NCBI RefSeq assembly: GCF_019924635.1
Contig: NZ_CP065037.1
Location: 1,798,001 to 1,862,000, forward strand
Length of the DNA stretch: 64,000 nt
DNA from: Leifsonia sp. ZF2019
GTDB taxonomy: Bacteria; Actinomycetota; Actinomycetes; Actinomycetales; Microbacteriaceae
Reading direction: 5' to 3'
The translations under genes were made by a program, and so were the position numbers. Positions 1 through 11,907 of this stretch are shown here, one piece after another. How positions within the stretch are numbered: the first letter of the stretch is position 1; every line of letters begins with the position of its first letter. The notes under the pieces are model-generated. The model did no database searches and was not told the DNA's origin. It saw nothing but the letters and a program-made list of their open reading frames with translations.

Positions 1-437
1 TCGACACGGATGCCGAGGCGGAGGCCTGCATCGCCGGGTTCGCGGTCTCGGACGACGTCTCCGAGCGCGCCTGGCAGCTGGAGGTCTCCGGCGGCCAGTG
101 GTCGAAGGGCAAGAGCGCCGAGACGTTCAATCCGCTCGGTCCGGAGCTGGTCACCCCCGACGAGGTCGACTGCACGAGGCTGCGGCTGCGCTCCTGGGTG
201 GACGACGAGCCCCGGCAGGACTCGACGACGGCGGACCTGATCTTCGGCGTCGCGGCGCTCGTCCGCGACCTCAGCCAGTACCTGGTGCTCGAGCCCGGCG
301 ACATCATCAACACCGGCACGCCGCAGGGCGTCGCGCTCTCCGGCCGGTTCCCGTACCTCGTGGAGGGGAACACGGTGCGCGTGGCGATCGACGGGCTCGG
401 GGAGCAGCGCAGCCGGGTGCGGCGCGCCACGCGCTAG
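1..437 (+). CDS. Fumarylacetoacetate hydrolase family protein, 3' part
   Basis: The reading frame is open from base 3 and ends at TAG 435-437; the 5' half lies outside the window. The 144 visible residues carry two conserved blocks of the FAH fold: KGKSAETFNPLGPELVT, and GDIINTGTPQGVALSG near the C-terminus. The family hydrolyses or isomerises C-C bonds in acylpyruvates and 2-hydroxyhepta-dienedioates in aromatic catabolism, using a divalent metal bound by residues in the missing part. The exact substrate cannot be told. It converges with the SMP-30 gene, with 7 bases between the stop codons. Confidence 0.85.
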   Translation, partial: DTDAEAEACIAGFAVSDDVSERAWQLEVSGGQWSKGKSAETFNPLGPELVTPDEVDCTRLRLRSWVDDEPRQDSTTADLIFGVAALVRDLSQYLVLEPGDIINTGTPQGVALSGRFPYLVEGNTVRVAIDGLGEQRSRVRRATR

Positions 438-444
438 ACCCCGC

Positions 445-1317
445 TCAGCGCCGGTAGCGCGGCTGCGGCAGTCCCTGCGCCGCCACCTCCGCCGTGAACA
501 GCGCGCCGGACGCGGGCGCCGCCGCCAGCGCGTCCGCGTCCAGATCCGCGCGTGCGGTCGTGATGACCAGGGTGTGCAGCCCGGGTCCGGCGAACGCGAC
601 GCTCGACGTGTGCGGGGCGTCGACGGCGACCGTGTCGATCACCGCGCCCGTCGCGTCGTAGCGGCGCACCTCGCCGCGGCCCCAGAACGCGATCCACAGG
701 TTCCCGTCGGTATCCGCGCACATGCCGTCGGGCATTCCGTCCACCTCGAGATGCACACGGCGCGGCCCCGTTGCTCCGGAGCCGACGTCGTAGTCGCGAG
801 CCCAGACCGTCGCGGCGAGGGTGTCGACCGAGTAGAGCGTGCCGCCGTCGGGCGACCAGCACAGCCCGTTGGAGAGCAGGAGGTCGTCGTCGAGAACGCG
901 GACGCGGTCGCCGTCGAGCTGGACGAGGACCTCGGACCCGTCGCCTCCGTCGAACGGGTGCGTGCCGACCAGCAGGCGCCCGGCGGGGTCCACCGCGGCG
1001 TCGTTGGTACGGCTGCGGGCTCCGGTCGGGACCACCACCGGTCCCGCCTCCACGGCGCCGCCCTCCGCCGCGAACAGGATGCGCTCCCGGGCGACGACGG
1101 CGAGGCGCCCATCGGCCGCCGGGAGCACGGCGCCGACCGGTTCGCCGAACGACCGCGACCCGGTGACGGTGATGCCCGCGCCGTCGAGCCGGCCGGACAG
1201 CACGGTCCCTGCCAGGATGTCGACCCAGAGGACGCGGTCGTTCACCGCGTCCCACACGGGGCCTTCGGCCAGCTCGAACGTCTCGGTCGTGGCCCGGCGT
1301 GCGTGGTAGGCGGTCAT
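445..1317 (-). CDS. SMP-30/gluconolactonase/LRE family protein
   Basis: A 290-residue single-domain six-bladed beta-propeller lactonase, normal length for the family. The divalent metal ligands are present: Glu18 in LAEGPVWD, Asn105 in SRTND, Asn150 in SNGLCWSPDG, and an Asp in the MPDGMCADTDGNLW segment. No signal peptide, so cytosolic. The ATG at 1317 has GGAGG directly upstream and a CAGGAT hexamer 6 bases further up. It probably opens a sugar lactone or related ester; substrate is not predictable from sequence. Pairing with a convergent FAH-family gene suggests, but does not prove, a shared sugar-acid or aromatic-acid catabolic setting. Confidence 0.85.
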   Translation of the reverse strand: MTAYHARRATTETFELAEGPVWDAVNDRVLWVDILAGTVLSGRLDGAGITVTGSRSFGEPVGAVLPAADGRLAVVARERILFAAEGGAVEAGPVVVPTGARSRTNDAAVDPAGRLLVGTHPFDGGDGSEVLVQLDGDRVRVLDDDLLLSNGLCWSPDGGTLYSVDTLAATVWARDYDVGSGATGPRRVHLEVDGMPDGMCADTDGNLWIAFWGRGEVRRYDATGAVIDTVAVDAPHTSSVAFAGPGLHTLVITTARADLDADALAAAPASGALFTAEVAAQGLPQPRYRR

Positions 1318-1339
1318 CCTCCGATCCTGGCAGAAGCAG

Positions 1340-2131
1340 TCAGCGCGCCGACGCCACGAAGTCCGTCAGCACCGGAGCGAGAGCATCGGCCTCGACCGCG
1401 TGCGTCTGGCCCGGCAGATCGGCGTAGCGACCGCCCGCGGCCTCGGCGGCGATGGTGGCGGCGCCGTAGCGGAGGAACTCCGGGGTGGCGCCGCCTGCAA
1501 GCCCCAGCACCGGCACGCGAAGCGCCGCGACGACCTCGTCCGGCACCAGGGAGTCGCCGAGCGCCGCGTCGTCGTAAGCGAGCGTGGGCGCGAGGCCGAC
1601 CGTGCCCGACCAGTACGGCGACTGTCGCAGGCCCGCGAGCTGATCCTCCGGCACCCCGACGCGTCGGAAGAAGAGCTCCGCCGCCGCGTCGCGGTCGCCG
1701 CGGAAGAGAGCATCGTGCAGGGCGGCCGTATAGGCCAGGGCCGGCTCCTGCGCGCCCTCGGGCACGTACGGCGGCTCGTAGACCACCAGAGCGCTCACCA
1801 GCTCCGGGCCGAGCGCGGCCGCCGCAGTCAGCGCGAGCGCGCCGCCGGAGGAGATGCCGAACAGGGTCACGGGGCCGCCGACCGCGTCGATCAGAGCCGC
1901 GATGTCCTCGATCTCCCGCCCGACGGCGAAGGGGAGGGTGTCGCCGCTCTCCCCGCGCCCGCGGCGATCGTAGGCCACAGCGGTCAGCTGGGACGCGAGT
2001 GCCGCGGCGATCGGCCGCATCGGGCCGGAGGCGCGATGGCAGGAGGCACCGTCCACGAGCACGATCACGGGCCCGGTGCCCGCGGTCTCGTAGGCGATGT
2101 GCGTGCCGTCGGCGGAGGTCGCGGTGGCCAT
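1340..2131 (-). CDS. Alpha/beta hydrolase
   Basis: 263 residues with the canonical hydrolase fold: oxyanion region VDGAS, the DRRGRGES strand, nucleophile Ser94 in G-I-S-S-G, and the C-terminal His in GQTHAVEAD. The acid expected after strand 6 or 7 is not obvious, since the usual GxxD position reads GGATPEF; the acid may come from another strand. The frame is open upstream to 2278, but ATG 2131 is preferred because GAGAGGAG lies just upstream and the extra 49 residues are low in complexity and Arg/Pro rich. Cytosolic esterase or lyase-like enzyme of unknown substrate. Confidence 0.8.
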   Translation of the reverse strand: MATATSADGTHIAYETAGTGPVIVLVDGASCHRASGPMRPIAAALASQLTAVAYDRRGRGESGDTLPFAVGREIEDIAALIDAVGGPVTLFGISSGGALALTAAAALGPELVSALVVYEPPYVPEGAQEPALAYTAALHDALFRGDRDAAAELFFRRVGVPEDQLAGLRQSPYWSGTVGLAPTLAYDDAALGDSLVPDEVVAALRVPVLGLAGGATPEFLRYGAATIAAEAAGGRYADLPGQTHAVEADALAPVLTDFVASAR

Positions 2132-2323
2132 CGATGCTCCTCTCGGCGACCGGCCGGGCATCTCGTCGGCCCGGCTGGGCGCATGGTGCGAGTCTAGGCA
2201 GCCGTCCGACGCGGGGCCAGGGGCGACGACGGACCGACCCTGGTCAGCCGGCGCGGAGCGCGGGTAGTGTGTCCACACACGGTCCGCCCCTGCACCCGAA
2301 GCGGCGGACGGATGGGGGTGTCG

Positions 2324-2929
2324 ATGAGGTTCTTCCCCGAGCGCGAGGAGCGTTCCGCGGACGGCCGCGATCTGCAGCGGTCACGGACTCCGCGCTGGTC
2401 GCGACCCCCCGAAGACGAGCTGCCCCACGCGCTGGCCGAGACAGCCGTGCTCGCGACCACGGACAACCTCGCGCTCCTCCTGGCCGGTGTGCGCGCCTAC
2501 TCCGACGGCGCCCTGTTCCTGGTCGAGTGGAGGCTGCGCCGGCTCGACGAGGACGACGCCGCCTGGGCGGCCCTCGTGCGCCGCGTCGCCGGCCCGCGCC
2601 TCCCGGGTGAGCAGCAGCTCGGCGCGCTGCGGCTGGGCATCGAGCTCGCCGACGGGGAGCGCCTCGTCGCCGACGGCGAGTCCTGGTGGCTGCCGGGGGA
2701 GCTCACCGAGCCGGACGGGCACGTGCTCGGCATGGCGAACTGGAGTGGTGGCGGCAGCGACGACACCCAGGTCTTCTCGGGCGACCTGTGGCTGTGGCCG
2801 CTCCCGCCCGAGGGACCGGTGACGCTGGCGTGGGAGTGGCCCGCCTTCGGGCTCGCCGAGGGGACGCGCGTGCTCTCCGGCGGGCGCATCCGCGACGCCG
2901 CCGTCGCCGCCCGGCCCATCTGGGGCTGA
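2324..2929 (+). CDS. Conserved hypothetical protein, actinobacterial type
   Basis: 201 residues with no signal peptide or membrane segment and no recognised catalytic motif. The C-terminal half contains a Trp/Pro-rich segment, DLWLWPLPPEGPVTLAWEWP, followed by a short Gly-Arg tail, a pattern seen in uncharacterised actinobacterial proteins. The start at 2324 (MRFFPE) is chosen because a G-rich element (GGGGGTG) precedes it; an in-frame ATG at 2312 is the alternative. A TAGTGT hexamer at 2265-2270 could be the -10 box. Codon use matches its neighbours. Function unknown. Confidence 0.7.
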   Translation: MRFFPEREERSADGRDLQRSRTPRWSRPPEDELPHALAETAVLATTDNLALLLAGVRAYSDGALFLVEWRLRRLDEDDAAWAALVRRVAGPRLPGEQQLGALRLGIELADGERLVADGESWWLPGELTEPDGHVLGMANWSGGGSDDTQVFSGDLWLWPLPPEGPVTLAWEWPAFGLAEGTRVLSGGRIRDAAVAARPIWG

Positions 2930-2938
2930 GCGGACGGT

Positions 2939-4867
2939 TCAGCCGCGCCGGGCGCGCAGGCGCCGCCCGGTCAGGAGCGCCATCCCACCGGTCAGGGCGA
3001 GGACGACTGCGAGGGCGGGCAGCGCTCCGGGCGCCGCTCCGCCGGTGTCGGCCAGCTCACCCGCGGCGAGCATCGTCCCGCCGCTCCCTCCGCTGGACGG
3101 AGGGGGAGGGGGCGTCGCCGTCGTGGTCAGCGCGAAGTCCTGGCCGACCACCGCGTCGCCCGCCGCCGTGATCGTCACGGTGCGCGTGACCGGTCCGTCG
3201 GCGGTGAAGCCGGCCGGTGGCGTGAGCGTGATCGTGTAGTCGCCGGGAGGGAGGGCGCCGAGATCGTAGGAGCCGTCGGCCGCGGTGGTCACGGAGGTCG
3301 AACCTCCCGGACCGTCGACCCGCACCGAGGCCCCGGCCACCGCGCCCGCGTCCGACGTCACGACCCCGGCGACCGACCCGGTCTTCGCCAGAGCGAAGTC
3401 GACACCGGTGACGTCGTCCGTCGTCACGGTCGCGTCCCGCTCGTCCGCACCGCTGACGACGTATCCCTCGGGAGGGGCCATCGTCACCGCGTAGTCGCCG
3501 GGCGCGAGGCGCGGCAGGGTGTACGTGCCGTCGGCCCCGGTCACAGCGCCGACGGTCCCGTCCGGCCCCGTCGCGGTGATCACGACACCCGCGACCGGTC
3601 CGGCCGCGTCGGTGACGGTGCCGCTCAGGCCCGGGTTCTCGCGCACGACGAAGTCGACGCCCGTGATCGGCGTCTCGACGCCGGGAGGTACGGTGATCGG
3701 CTGTCCGGGCGTGACGACGGTGTAGCCGTCCGGCACACCGGTCACCCGCACGGTGTACGTCCCGACGGCGGCCTCGTCGAAGAGATAGCCGCCGCCCGGG
3801 CCGGTGGTGGTCGTGATGCCGGGCGCGAGCTGGACGGTGGCGCCGGGCACCGGGTTTCCGGCCGTGTCTCGGACGGTCCCGCCCACGGCGACGGGGACGA
3901 TCACGTGCATCGAGAAGTCCACGACCGCGTCCGTCGCGGAGACGTCGGCCGGCCGGGAGATCGGCGAGTCGGCGATCCACCCCGCGGGCGGCGTGAGGGA
4001 GACCGTGTAGCCGTCGCTCGCCTGCACGCCCGGGAACGAGTACGAGCCGTCGGGTCCGGAGGTGGTGGTGCCGACGACCGTCCCGTTCGCGTCGGTCAGC
4101 GTGAGGGTGGCGCCGGCGGGACTGCTGGCGTCGCTGGTCGAGACGGTTCCCGTGACATCCCGGGCGAGGGAGGCGAACCACGTCTGATAGACCGGGAGGC
4201 CCGCACGCTGGGTGTACACGAAGGTGAGGGTCGCGATCGGCGCGTTCGGCTCGAACCACGCGGCCGCGCCGTTGGTGTCGGCGGCCGCCGCGTTGCCGGT
4301 CAGGGTCTGGGTCGCTGGATCCCAGGTCGGGACGTCGGTCGCCGACCCGGTGCACGACGGCTTGCCGGCGATGCCCGGCGCGCAGTAGTTGAAGCCCCCG
4401 TCGAAGCCCAGCTGCGCCGCCGTGAGGGCCACGCCGTCGGGGCCGACGGCGCGGACCTGTACCTTGTCCGCGTCGATGTCGCCCAGCACGAAGGTCCACC
4501 CGGACGTCGGTGTGGGAGCGGCGAACGCGTAGGTGGTGGTGGACGGGGAGGCGGCGTTATCCGCCTTCGGCCGCAGGTTGAGATACGGACGCCCCTGGCT
4601 GGACCCGTACTTCGCGCCGACAGGCGTGCCCGCGGCGAGCCAGGTCGACGCCCCCGAGATGACACCGATCTGACCGGTGCGGGAGTCGGTGCTCACCGTC
4701 GCGGTCAGCGGCGGGGTGTTCGCCACCTGGACGGTGTAGGACGTGGGGGAGGTCGTCCCCCACCCGGCCCAGAGGCCGGTGGTCGCGGCGGAGGCCGGGG
4801 TCGCGGCGACGACCGGCAGGAGGACGAGGGCCGCGACGGCCGTGAGGATCGGCAGGCGGGAGCGCAC
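2939..4867 (-). CDS. Secreted surface protein with Cna-B/SdrD-like repeats and LADTG sorting signal
   Basis: 642 residues from a GTG at 4867. A Sec signal peptide (hydrophobic core LPILTAVAALVLLP, cleavage near TPASA-A) is followed by a roughly 230-residue globular region of unknown function and then four to five tandem carboxypeptidase-regulatory/Cna-B-like beta domains, each with a GxYxFxxVxxGxYTVxVTPPxGY-like pattern. The C-terminus has LADTG, a hydrophobic segment (ALPALAVVLALTGGMALL) and a basic RRLRARRG tail, so it is a sortase substrate of the LAXTG (class E) kind. No sortase lies in the window. TACGGT six bases before the GTG suggests a leaderless start. Likely wall-anchored; ligand unknown. 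Confidence 0.82.
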   Translation of the reverse strand: MRSRLPILTAVAALVLLPVVAATPASAATTGLWAGWGTTSPTSYTVQVANTPPLTATVSTDSRTGQIGVISGASTWLAAGTPVGAKYGSSQGRPYLNLRPKADNAASPSTTTYAFAAPTPTSGWTFVLGDIDADKVQVRAVGPDGVALTAAQLGFDGGFNYCAPGIAGKPSCTGSATDVPTWDPATQTLTGNAAAADTNGAAAWFEPNAPIATLTFVYTQRAGLPVYQTWFASLARDVTGTVSTSDASSPAGATLTLTDANGTVVGTTTSGPDGSYSFPGVQASDGYTVSLTPPAGWIADSPISRPADVSATDAVVDFSMHVIVPVAVGGTVRDTAGNPVPGATVQLAPGITTTTGPGGGYLFDEAAVGTYTVRVTGVPDGYTVVTPGQPITVPPGVETPITGVDFVVRENPGLSGTVTDAAGPVAGVVITATGPDGTVGAVTGADGTYTLPRLAPGDYAVTMAPPEGYVVSGADERDATVTTDDVTGVDFALAKTGSVAGVVTSDAGAVAGASVRVDGPGGSTSVTTAADGSYDLGALPPGDYTITLTPPAGFTADGPVTRTVTITAAGDAVVGQDFALTTTATPPPPPSSGGSGGTMLAAGELADTGGAAPGALPALAVVLALTGGMALLTGRRLRARRG

Positions 4868-4920
4868 CTCGCGACCGTACGCCTCTGCAGCCGACCCGTC
4901 TAGCGGCGCCCTGCCGGAGA

Positions 4921-5118
4921 CTACCGACCGCGGCGGCGCCGGATGCCGAAGCCGAGCAGCACCGCGCCGCCGATCGCCACGAGGACGCCCGCGCCGCGGC
5001 CCAGCCACTGCACCTGGCCGGTGAGCGAGTCGACGATCAAGGGAACGGCAAGGCCGACGGCGATCAGCGCGATGCCCGCGATGAAGAACCAGGGGGAGCC
5101 GTTCGTGCGTTCGACCAT
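4921..5118 (-). CDS. Small two-helix membrane protein
   Basis: 65 residues. Two hydrophobic segments (WFFIAGIALIAVGLAVPLIV and AGVLVAIGGAVLLGFGI) are joined by a short polar loop and end in a basic RRRRGR tail, so both termini are probably cytoplasmic. TAGGCT lies six bases before the ATG with no Shine-Dalgarno sequence, suggesting a leaderless mRNA. No family assigned. It lies upstream of the surface protein on the same strand but has its own promoter-like box. Confidence 0.7.
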   Translation of the reverse strand: MVERTNGSPWFFIAGIALIAVGLAVPLIVDSLTGQVQWLGRGAGVLVAIGGAVLLGFGIRRRRGR

Positions 5119-5167
5119 TCGCCCAGCCTACCGAGCGGGGTACCCCGCCGCCCGCTCCTCCGCTCGC

Positions 5168-6492
5168 TCAGGCGCTCCGGGCGGCGCGCTCGCGCCGCGG
5201 CCGGGGAGGTCTCAGCCCGAGGTTCTCGCGCAGTGTGGTGCCCTCGTACCCGGTCGGGTAGATCCCGCGCTCCTGCAGCTCCGGCACGAGCTTGTTCACG
5301 ATGTCGTCCAGCCCGGACGGGATGAGCCACGGCGTGATGTTGAAGCCGTCGACCACGCCCGCGTCCGCATACCGCTGCAGCGTCGCCGCCACCGATGCCG
5401 CACTTCCCACGAAGCCGCGGGTCGAGGTGAGCGCGATCACCAGCTCCCGGATCGAGAGCCCCTCCGCTGCGGCCCGCTCGCGCCAGGCGTCGGCGGTGGC
5501 CTTCGCCTGCGCGCCCCGGAAGCCGGCCCCGCGGGTCTCGCCGGTGGTGTCCTGCACCGGATCGAACGACGGCAGCGGGCCGTCGGGATCCAGCGCGGAG
5601 AGATCGGTGCCCCAGATGTTCTCGAGGAACGCGATCGCGGTCTGCGGCGTGATCTGCGCGTGCCGCAGCCAGCGCGCCTTCTCGTCCGCCTCGGCGTCGG
5701 TGTCCGCGATCACGAACTCCTGGCCGGGGAAGATCTTCAGGTCGTCCGCCGGTCTCCCCGCCCGCAGTGTGCGCTGCCGGATGTCGGCCGCGAACGCCTC
5801 CGCGGCGTCGAAGGCGCTGTGCGCGGAGAAGATCACGTCCGCCTGCCGCGCGGCGAAGTCGCGACCCTCGGGGGAGTCGCCCGCCTGGAACAGGACGGGA
5901 TGGCCCTGCGGACCGCGGGGGAGCCGGGAGGCAGCGCTCGCCGTGTAGTGCGCGGTGCGCGCCTGTGCGACTCCACCGGCCCCGGCGTCGTCGTCCCACG
6001 CGTCCCACAGTGCCTTGGCCGCCACGACCACCGACTCCGCGTGCGTGTAGCGGTCGGCGTGATCGAGGTAGCCGCCGCGACGGAAGTTGGCGCCCGTCCA
6101 GGCATTGTCCGTCGTCACGATGTTCCAGGCGGCCCGTCCCCCGGAGAGTGCGTCGAGGCTCGCGAGCCGGTGGGCGAGGTCGAGCGGGTCGTTGTAGGTC
6201 GTGTTCTGGGTCGCGACCAGACCGATGCGACTCGTCACGGCGGCGAGGGCGGCGAGCTGGGTCTGTGCGTCCGGGCGACCGGCGACGTCGAGCTGGTGCA
6301 GTCGCCCGAGGTGCTCCCGCAGCCGGAGGCCCTCGCCGAGGAAGAACGCCGAGAACAGGCCGCGCTCAGCAGTCTGGGCGACGCGGCGGAAGCTCTCGAA
6401 GTCGGTCTGCGACCCGGACGCCGGGTCGGACCAGACGGTGCTGAAGTTGACGCCCTGGAAGAAGACGCCGAAGCGGAGGACGGTGGGGGTGG

Positions 6493-6496
<4 letters not shown>
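5168..6496 (-). CDS. NtaA/SnaA/DmoA-family FMN-dependent monooxygenase
   Basis: 442 residues, typical length for the NtaA/DmoA branch of bacterial luciferase-like TIM-barrel enzymes. Diagnostic segments: FQGVNFSTVWSDP at the N-terminus, SGGRAAWNIVTT, and NFRRGGYLDHADRY. These enzymes use reduced FMN supplied by a partner reductase to split C-S or C-N bonds in sulfides, sulfones, aminopolycarboxylates or modified cysteines. Its ATG overlaps the stop of the second monooxygenase (ATGA), so the two are translationally coupled. No flavin reductase gene is seen nearby. Substrate unknown. Confidence 0.88.
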
Positions 6497-9595
<3,099 letters not shown>

Positions 9596-9624
9596 CCACC
9601 TCCCCGGTGCCGACAGTGGGGTCG

Positions 9625-9669
9625 ACGGAGGAGTCCAGGTCGGCGGGATTCGGCCGATTCATCCTCCGT
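9625..9669. terminator. Probable bidirectional terminator between convergent genes
   Basis: ACGGAGGA (9625-9632) and TCCTCCGT (9662-9669) are perfect inverse repeats, with an inner TCGGC/GCCGA stem in the loop. It lies between the end of sufU (+) and the end of the 93-residue gene (-). There is no U-tract, as is common in high-GC actinobacteria. Confidence 0.5.
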
Positions 9670-9695
9670 TCGCGTGCGGTGGCCCGGGAGGCGCG

Positions 9696-9977
9696 CTAGG
9701 GGACGGGCGCGAGGTCGACTTCGTCGGCGATGGCCTCCAGGGCGGACGGGAGCGACGGGAACGTCGTGCCGTAGACGAGACCGGAGGGGCCGGCCGCCGT
9801 CCACGCCGCGGTCCCGCGCTCTACCTTCCCGACGAGGTAGCGCTTGTGTCCGCCGAGCACCTGGCGCTGCGCGATGGGCAGTGTGAGCGGGAACGCGTAT
9901 ACGTCGCCCTGGGGGCTGACAACCAGCTCCCACCTGGCTCTGCCGGGGTTGAATTTACTCGTGAAGATGCGCGACAT
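9696..9977 (-). CDS. Hypothetical protein, 93 residues
   Basis: A small soluble protein (MSRIFTSKFNPGRARWELV start) with regularly spaced hydrophobic positions, no Cys, no signal peptide and no membrane segment. The KFNPGRARWELVVSPQGDVYAFPL start could form a beta-rich fold. No family recognised. It lies downstream of the importer operon on the same strand but behind a strong hairpin, so it is probably transcribed separately. Codon use fits the genome. Confidence 0.6.
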   Translation of the reverse strand: MSRIFTSKFNPGRARWELVVSPQGDVYAFPLTLPIAQRQVLGGHKRYLVGKVERGTAAWTAAGPSGLVYGTTFPSLPSALEAIADEVDLAPVP

Positions 9978-10034
9978 GATCGCTCGTTTCTACCCTCCTG
10001 TCGGCGTCGGTCGCCATGTTCATGACGACCTGTT

Positions 10035-10085
10035 GCGGACGGGCCGTCCGACCGCCGCGATGGCGGGTGCGGACGGCCCGTCCGC
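10035..10085 (-). terminator. Terminator-like hairpin after the first ABC importer
   Basis: Two 16-base arms, 10035-10050 and 10070-10085, are exact inverse complements (GCGGACGGGCCGTCCG on the left). Each arm is also nearly self-palindromic, so cruciform-like forms are possible. The hairpin starts 6 bases after the substrate-binding protein stop codon on the minus strand. Confidence 0.6.
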
Positions 10086-10090
10086 GCGGG

Positions 10091-11110
10091 TCATTCGTTG
10101 CTGAGCGGCAGTCCGGCCGGGTTGACCTCGGAGGTCGCCACGGACTCGTTCGTGAGGTTGTAGGCCTTCAGCACCGCCGCGTACTGGCCGTGCTCGATCA
10201 GATAGTCGAATGCTGCGGCGACGGGCGCGGCGAGCCCGCTGCCCTTCTTGGACGTGGCGGCGATCAGACCTTTCAGCGTCTCGCCCGCTCCGGAGAACGT
10301 GCCCGCCGTGCGGATCGGGTTGGCCGTCTTCGCGGTCTGCGTCTCCTGGTAGGCGACGCCCGGGTTGGGAGAGAAGTAGGCGTCGATCTTGCCGGAGTCG
10401 AGCGCCAGGTAGACGGCGTTCGTGTCCGGGTAGTACTTGACGTCGAGCGTCTTGCCCTCGGCCTGCAGCTTCTGCTGCCATTCGAGCAGGATCTTCTCCT
10501 GGTTCGTGCCGCGGTCGGTCGCGACGGTCAGGCCGTCGAGCTTCTCGTAGTCGCCGTCGAACTCCCACGTGTTCTTCTTGAGCACGGCGAACGCGAGGAT
10601 GTCCTGGCGGTAGGAGGCGAAGTCGTACTTCTGCTTGCGTTCCTCGGTCACGGTGATGTTCGAGAAGCCGGTGTCGATGGTGCCGTTGTCGATGCCGACG
10701 AACAGGTTCTGCCAGGTGGCGTTCTTGAACTCGGGCTCCAGGCCGAGCACCTTCGCGACGAGGCGGGCCAGGTCGGGGTCGGTGCCGGTGTAGGTCTTCT
10801 GGTCGTCGCCGACATAGGCGATGGGCGGGAAGCCGGAAGGCAGCGCGCCGAGGCCGATGACGAGCTTGCCGCTCTTCGTGACGCTCTCGGGCAGCTGGTC
10901 GCGGATGCTGTCGACCTGTTTCACCTCGACGGTGGTCTCGGTACCGACGCCGTTCGAGTGCGCGGCGATGGTGACGGTGTCGGATCCGCCGCTCGTACTG
11001 CTCGCCGACGCCTGCCCGGAGCAGGCCGCGAGGGAGGTGACGAGGGCGGTGGCGACGAGCGCGGCGGACGCGATGGTCCGTCGGCGGCGTCGGGGGAAGT
11101 GCTGTGTCAT
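10091..11110 (-). CDS. Amino-acid-type ABC importer, substrate-binding lipoprotein (family 3)
   Basis: 339 residues. A basic N-terminus (PRRRRRT) and hydrophobic core end in lipobox LAAC-S, so it is lipid-anchored outside the membrane. The SBP_bac_3 core is clear: LVIGLGALPSGFPPIAY, GTDPDLARLVAKVLGLEP, WQNLFVGIDNGTIDTGFSNI and the KYDFASYRQD segment. It would capture an amino acid or a modified derivative for the permease encoded upstream. GGAG lies seven bases before ATG 11110. It is the last gene of the acetyltransferase-permease-ATPase-SBP operon. Confidence 0.9.
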   Translation of the reverse strand: MTQHFPRRRRRTIASAALVATALVTSLAACSGQASASSTSGGSDTVTIAAHSNGVGTETTVEVKQVDSIRDQLPESVTKSGKLVIGLGALPSGFPPIAYVGDDQKTYTGTDPDLARLVAKVLGLEPEFKNATWQNLFVGIDNGTIDTGFSNITVTEERKQKYDFASYRQDILAFAVLKKNTWEFDGDYEKLDGLTVATDRGTNQEKILLEWQQKLQAEGKTLDVKYYPDTNAVYLALDSGKIDAYFSPNPGVAYQETQTAKTANPIRTAGTFSGAGETLKGLIAATSKKGSGLAAPVAAAFDYLIEHGQYAAVLKAYNLTNESVATSEVNPAGLPLSNE

Positions 11111-11148
11111 GGGATTCTCCAGGTGTCGGATGGAACGGGTGGGGATGT

Positions 11149-11907
11149 TCAGAGCACGCGGCTCAGGAACGCTCTGGTGCGCTTCTCGCGCGGGGCGTCG
11201 AGCACCTCGGCCGGGGTGCCCTCCTCGACGACGACGCCCTCGTCGAGGAAGACGACACGGTCGGCGACCTCGCGGGCGAAGCCGATCTCGTGGGTGACGA
11301 CGACGAGGGTGGCGCCGCTGCCGGCGAGGGAGCGGATGACCGCGAGCACCTCGCCGACGAGCTCGGGGTCGAGCGCGCTGGTCGGCTCGTCGAAGAGCAG
11401 CACGTCGGGCTCCAGGGCGAGAGCGCGGGCGATGGCGACGCGCTGCTGCTGTCCGCCCGAGAGCTGCCGCGGGTACGAGGATGCCTTGTCGGCGAGGCCG
11501 ACCCGCTCCAGCAGCGCGCGGGCGCGCTCGCGGGCGTCCGCGGGCGGAGTGCCGTGGGCGATGGGGGCCTCGGTGACGTTCTCGAGGATGGTCAGGTGCG
11601 GGAAGAGGTTGAAGCTCTGGAACACGAAGCCGATCCGGGCGCGCTGGGCGAGGATGCGGCGCTCGCTGAGCTCTTTCAGCCGGCCGCGGTGCACGTGCAC
11701 GCCGATCAGCTCGCCGCCCACGACGACGTAGCCCTCGTCGAGGGGCTCGAGGTGGTTGATGGCGCGCAGGAGGGTGGACTTGCCCGAGCCGGACGGACCG
11801 AGCACCACGGTGACCGTTCCCGCCTCGATGGTGAGGTCGACCCCGCGCAGGACGGGCTTGTCGCCGAACGCCTTGGTCGCGTTGGTGATCTCGATGCCGG
11901 CGCTCAC
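11149..11907 (-). CDS. Amino-acid-type ABC importer, ATP-binding protein
   Basis: 252 residues with Walker [11 protein letters not shown]-loop [13 protein letters not shown], signature [16 protein letters not shown], Walker [15 protein letters not shown] and H-loop VTHE. The FNLFPHLT pattern is typical of polar amino-acid (GlnQ/HisP/TcyN) ATPases. It starts at GTG 11907, which overlaps the stop of the permease gene (GTGA). It energises the 334-residue permease; one permease gene implies a homodimeric channel. Confidence 0.93.
   Translation of the reverse strand: MSAGIEITNATKAFGDKPVLRGVDLTIEAGTVTVVLGPSGSGKSTLLRAINHLEPLDEGYVVVGGELIGVHVHRGRLKELSERRILAQRARIGFVFQSFNLFPHLTILENVTEAPIAHGTPPADARERARALLERVGLADKASSYPRQLSGGQQQRVAIARALALEPDVLLFDEPTSALDPELVGEVLAVIRSLAGSGATLVVVTHEIGFAREVADRVVFLDEGVVVEEGTPAEVLDAPREKRTRAFLSRVL

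Noticed and set aside
2265..2282. GTGTG/CACAC inverted repeat as operator
   Set aside because: Only five-base arms with a two-base centre; chance is likely in this composition.
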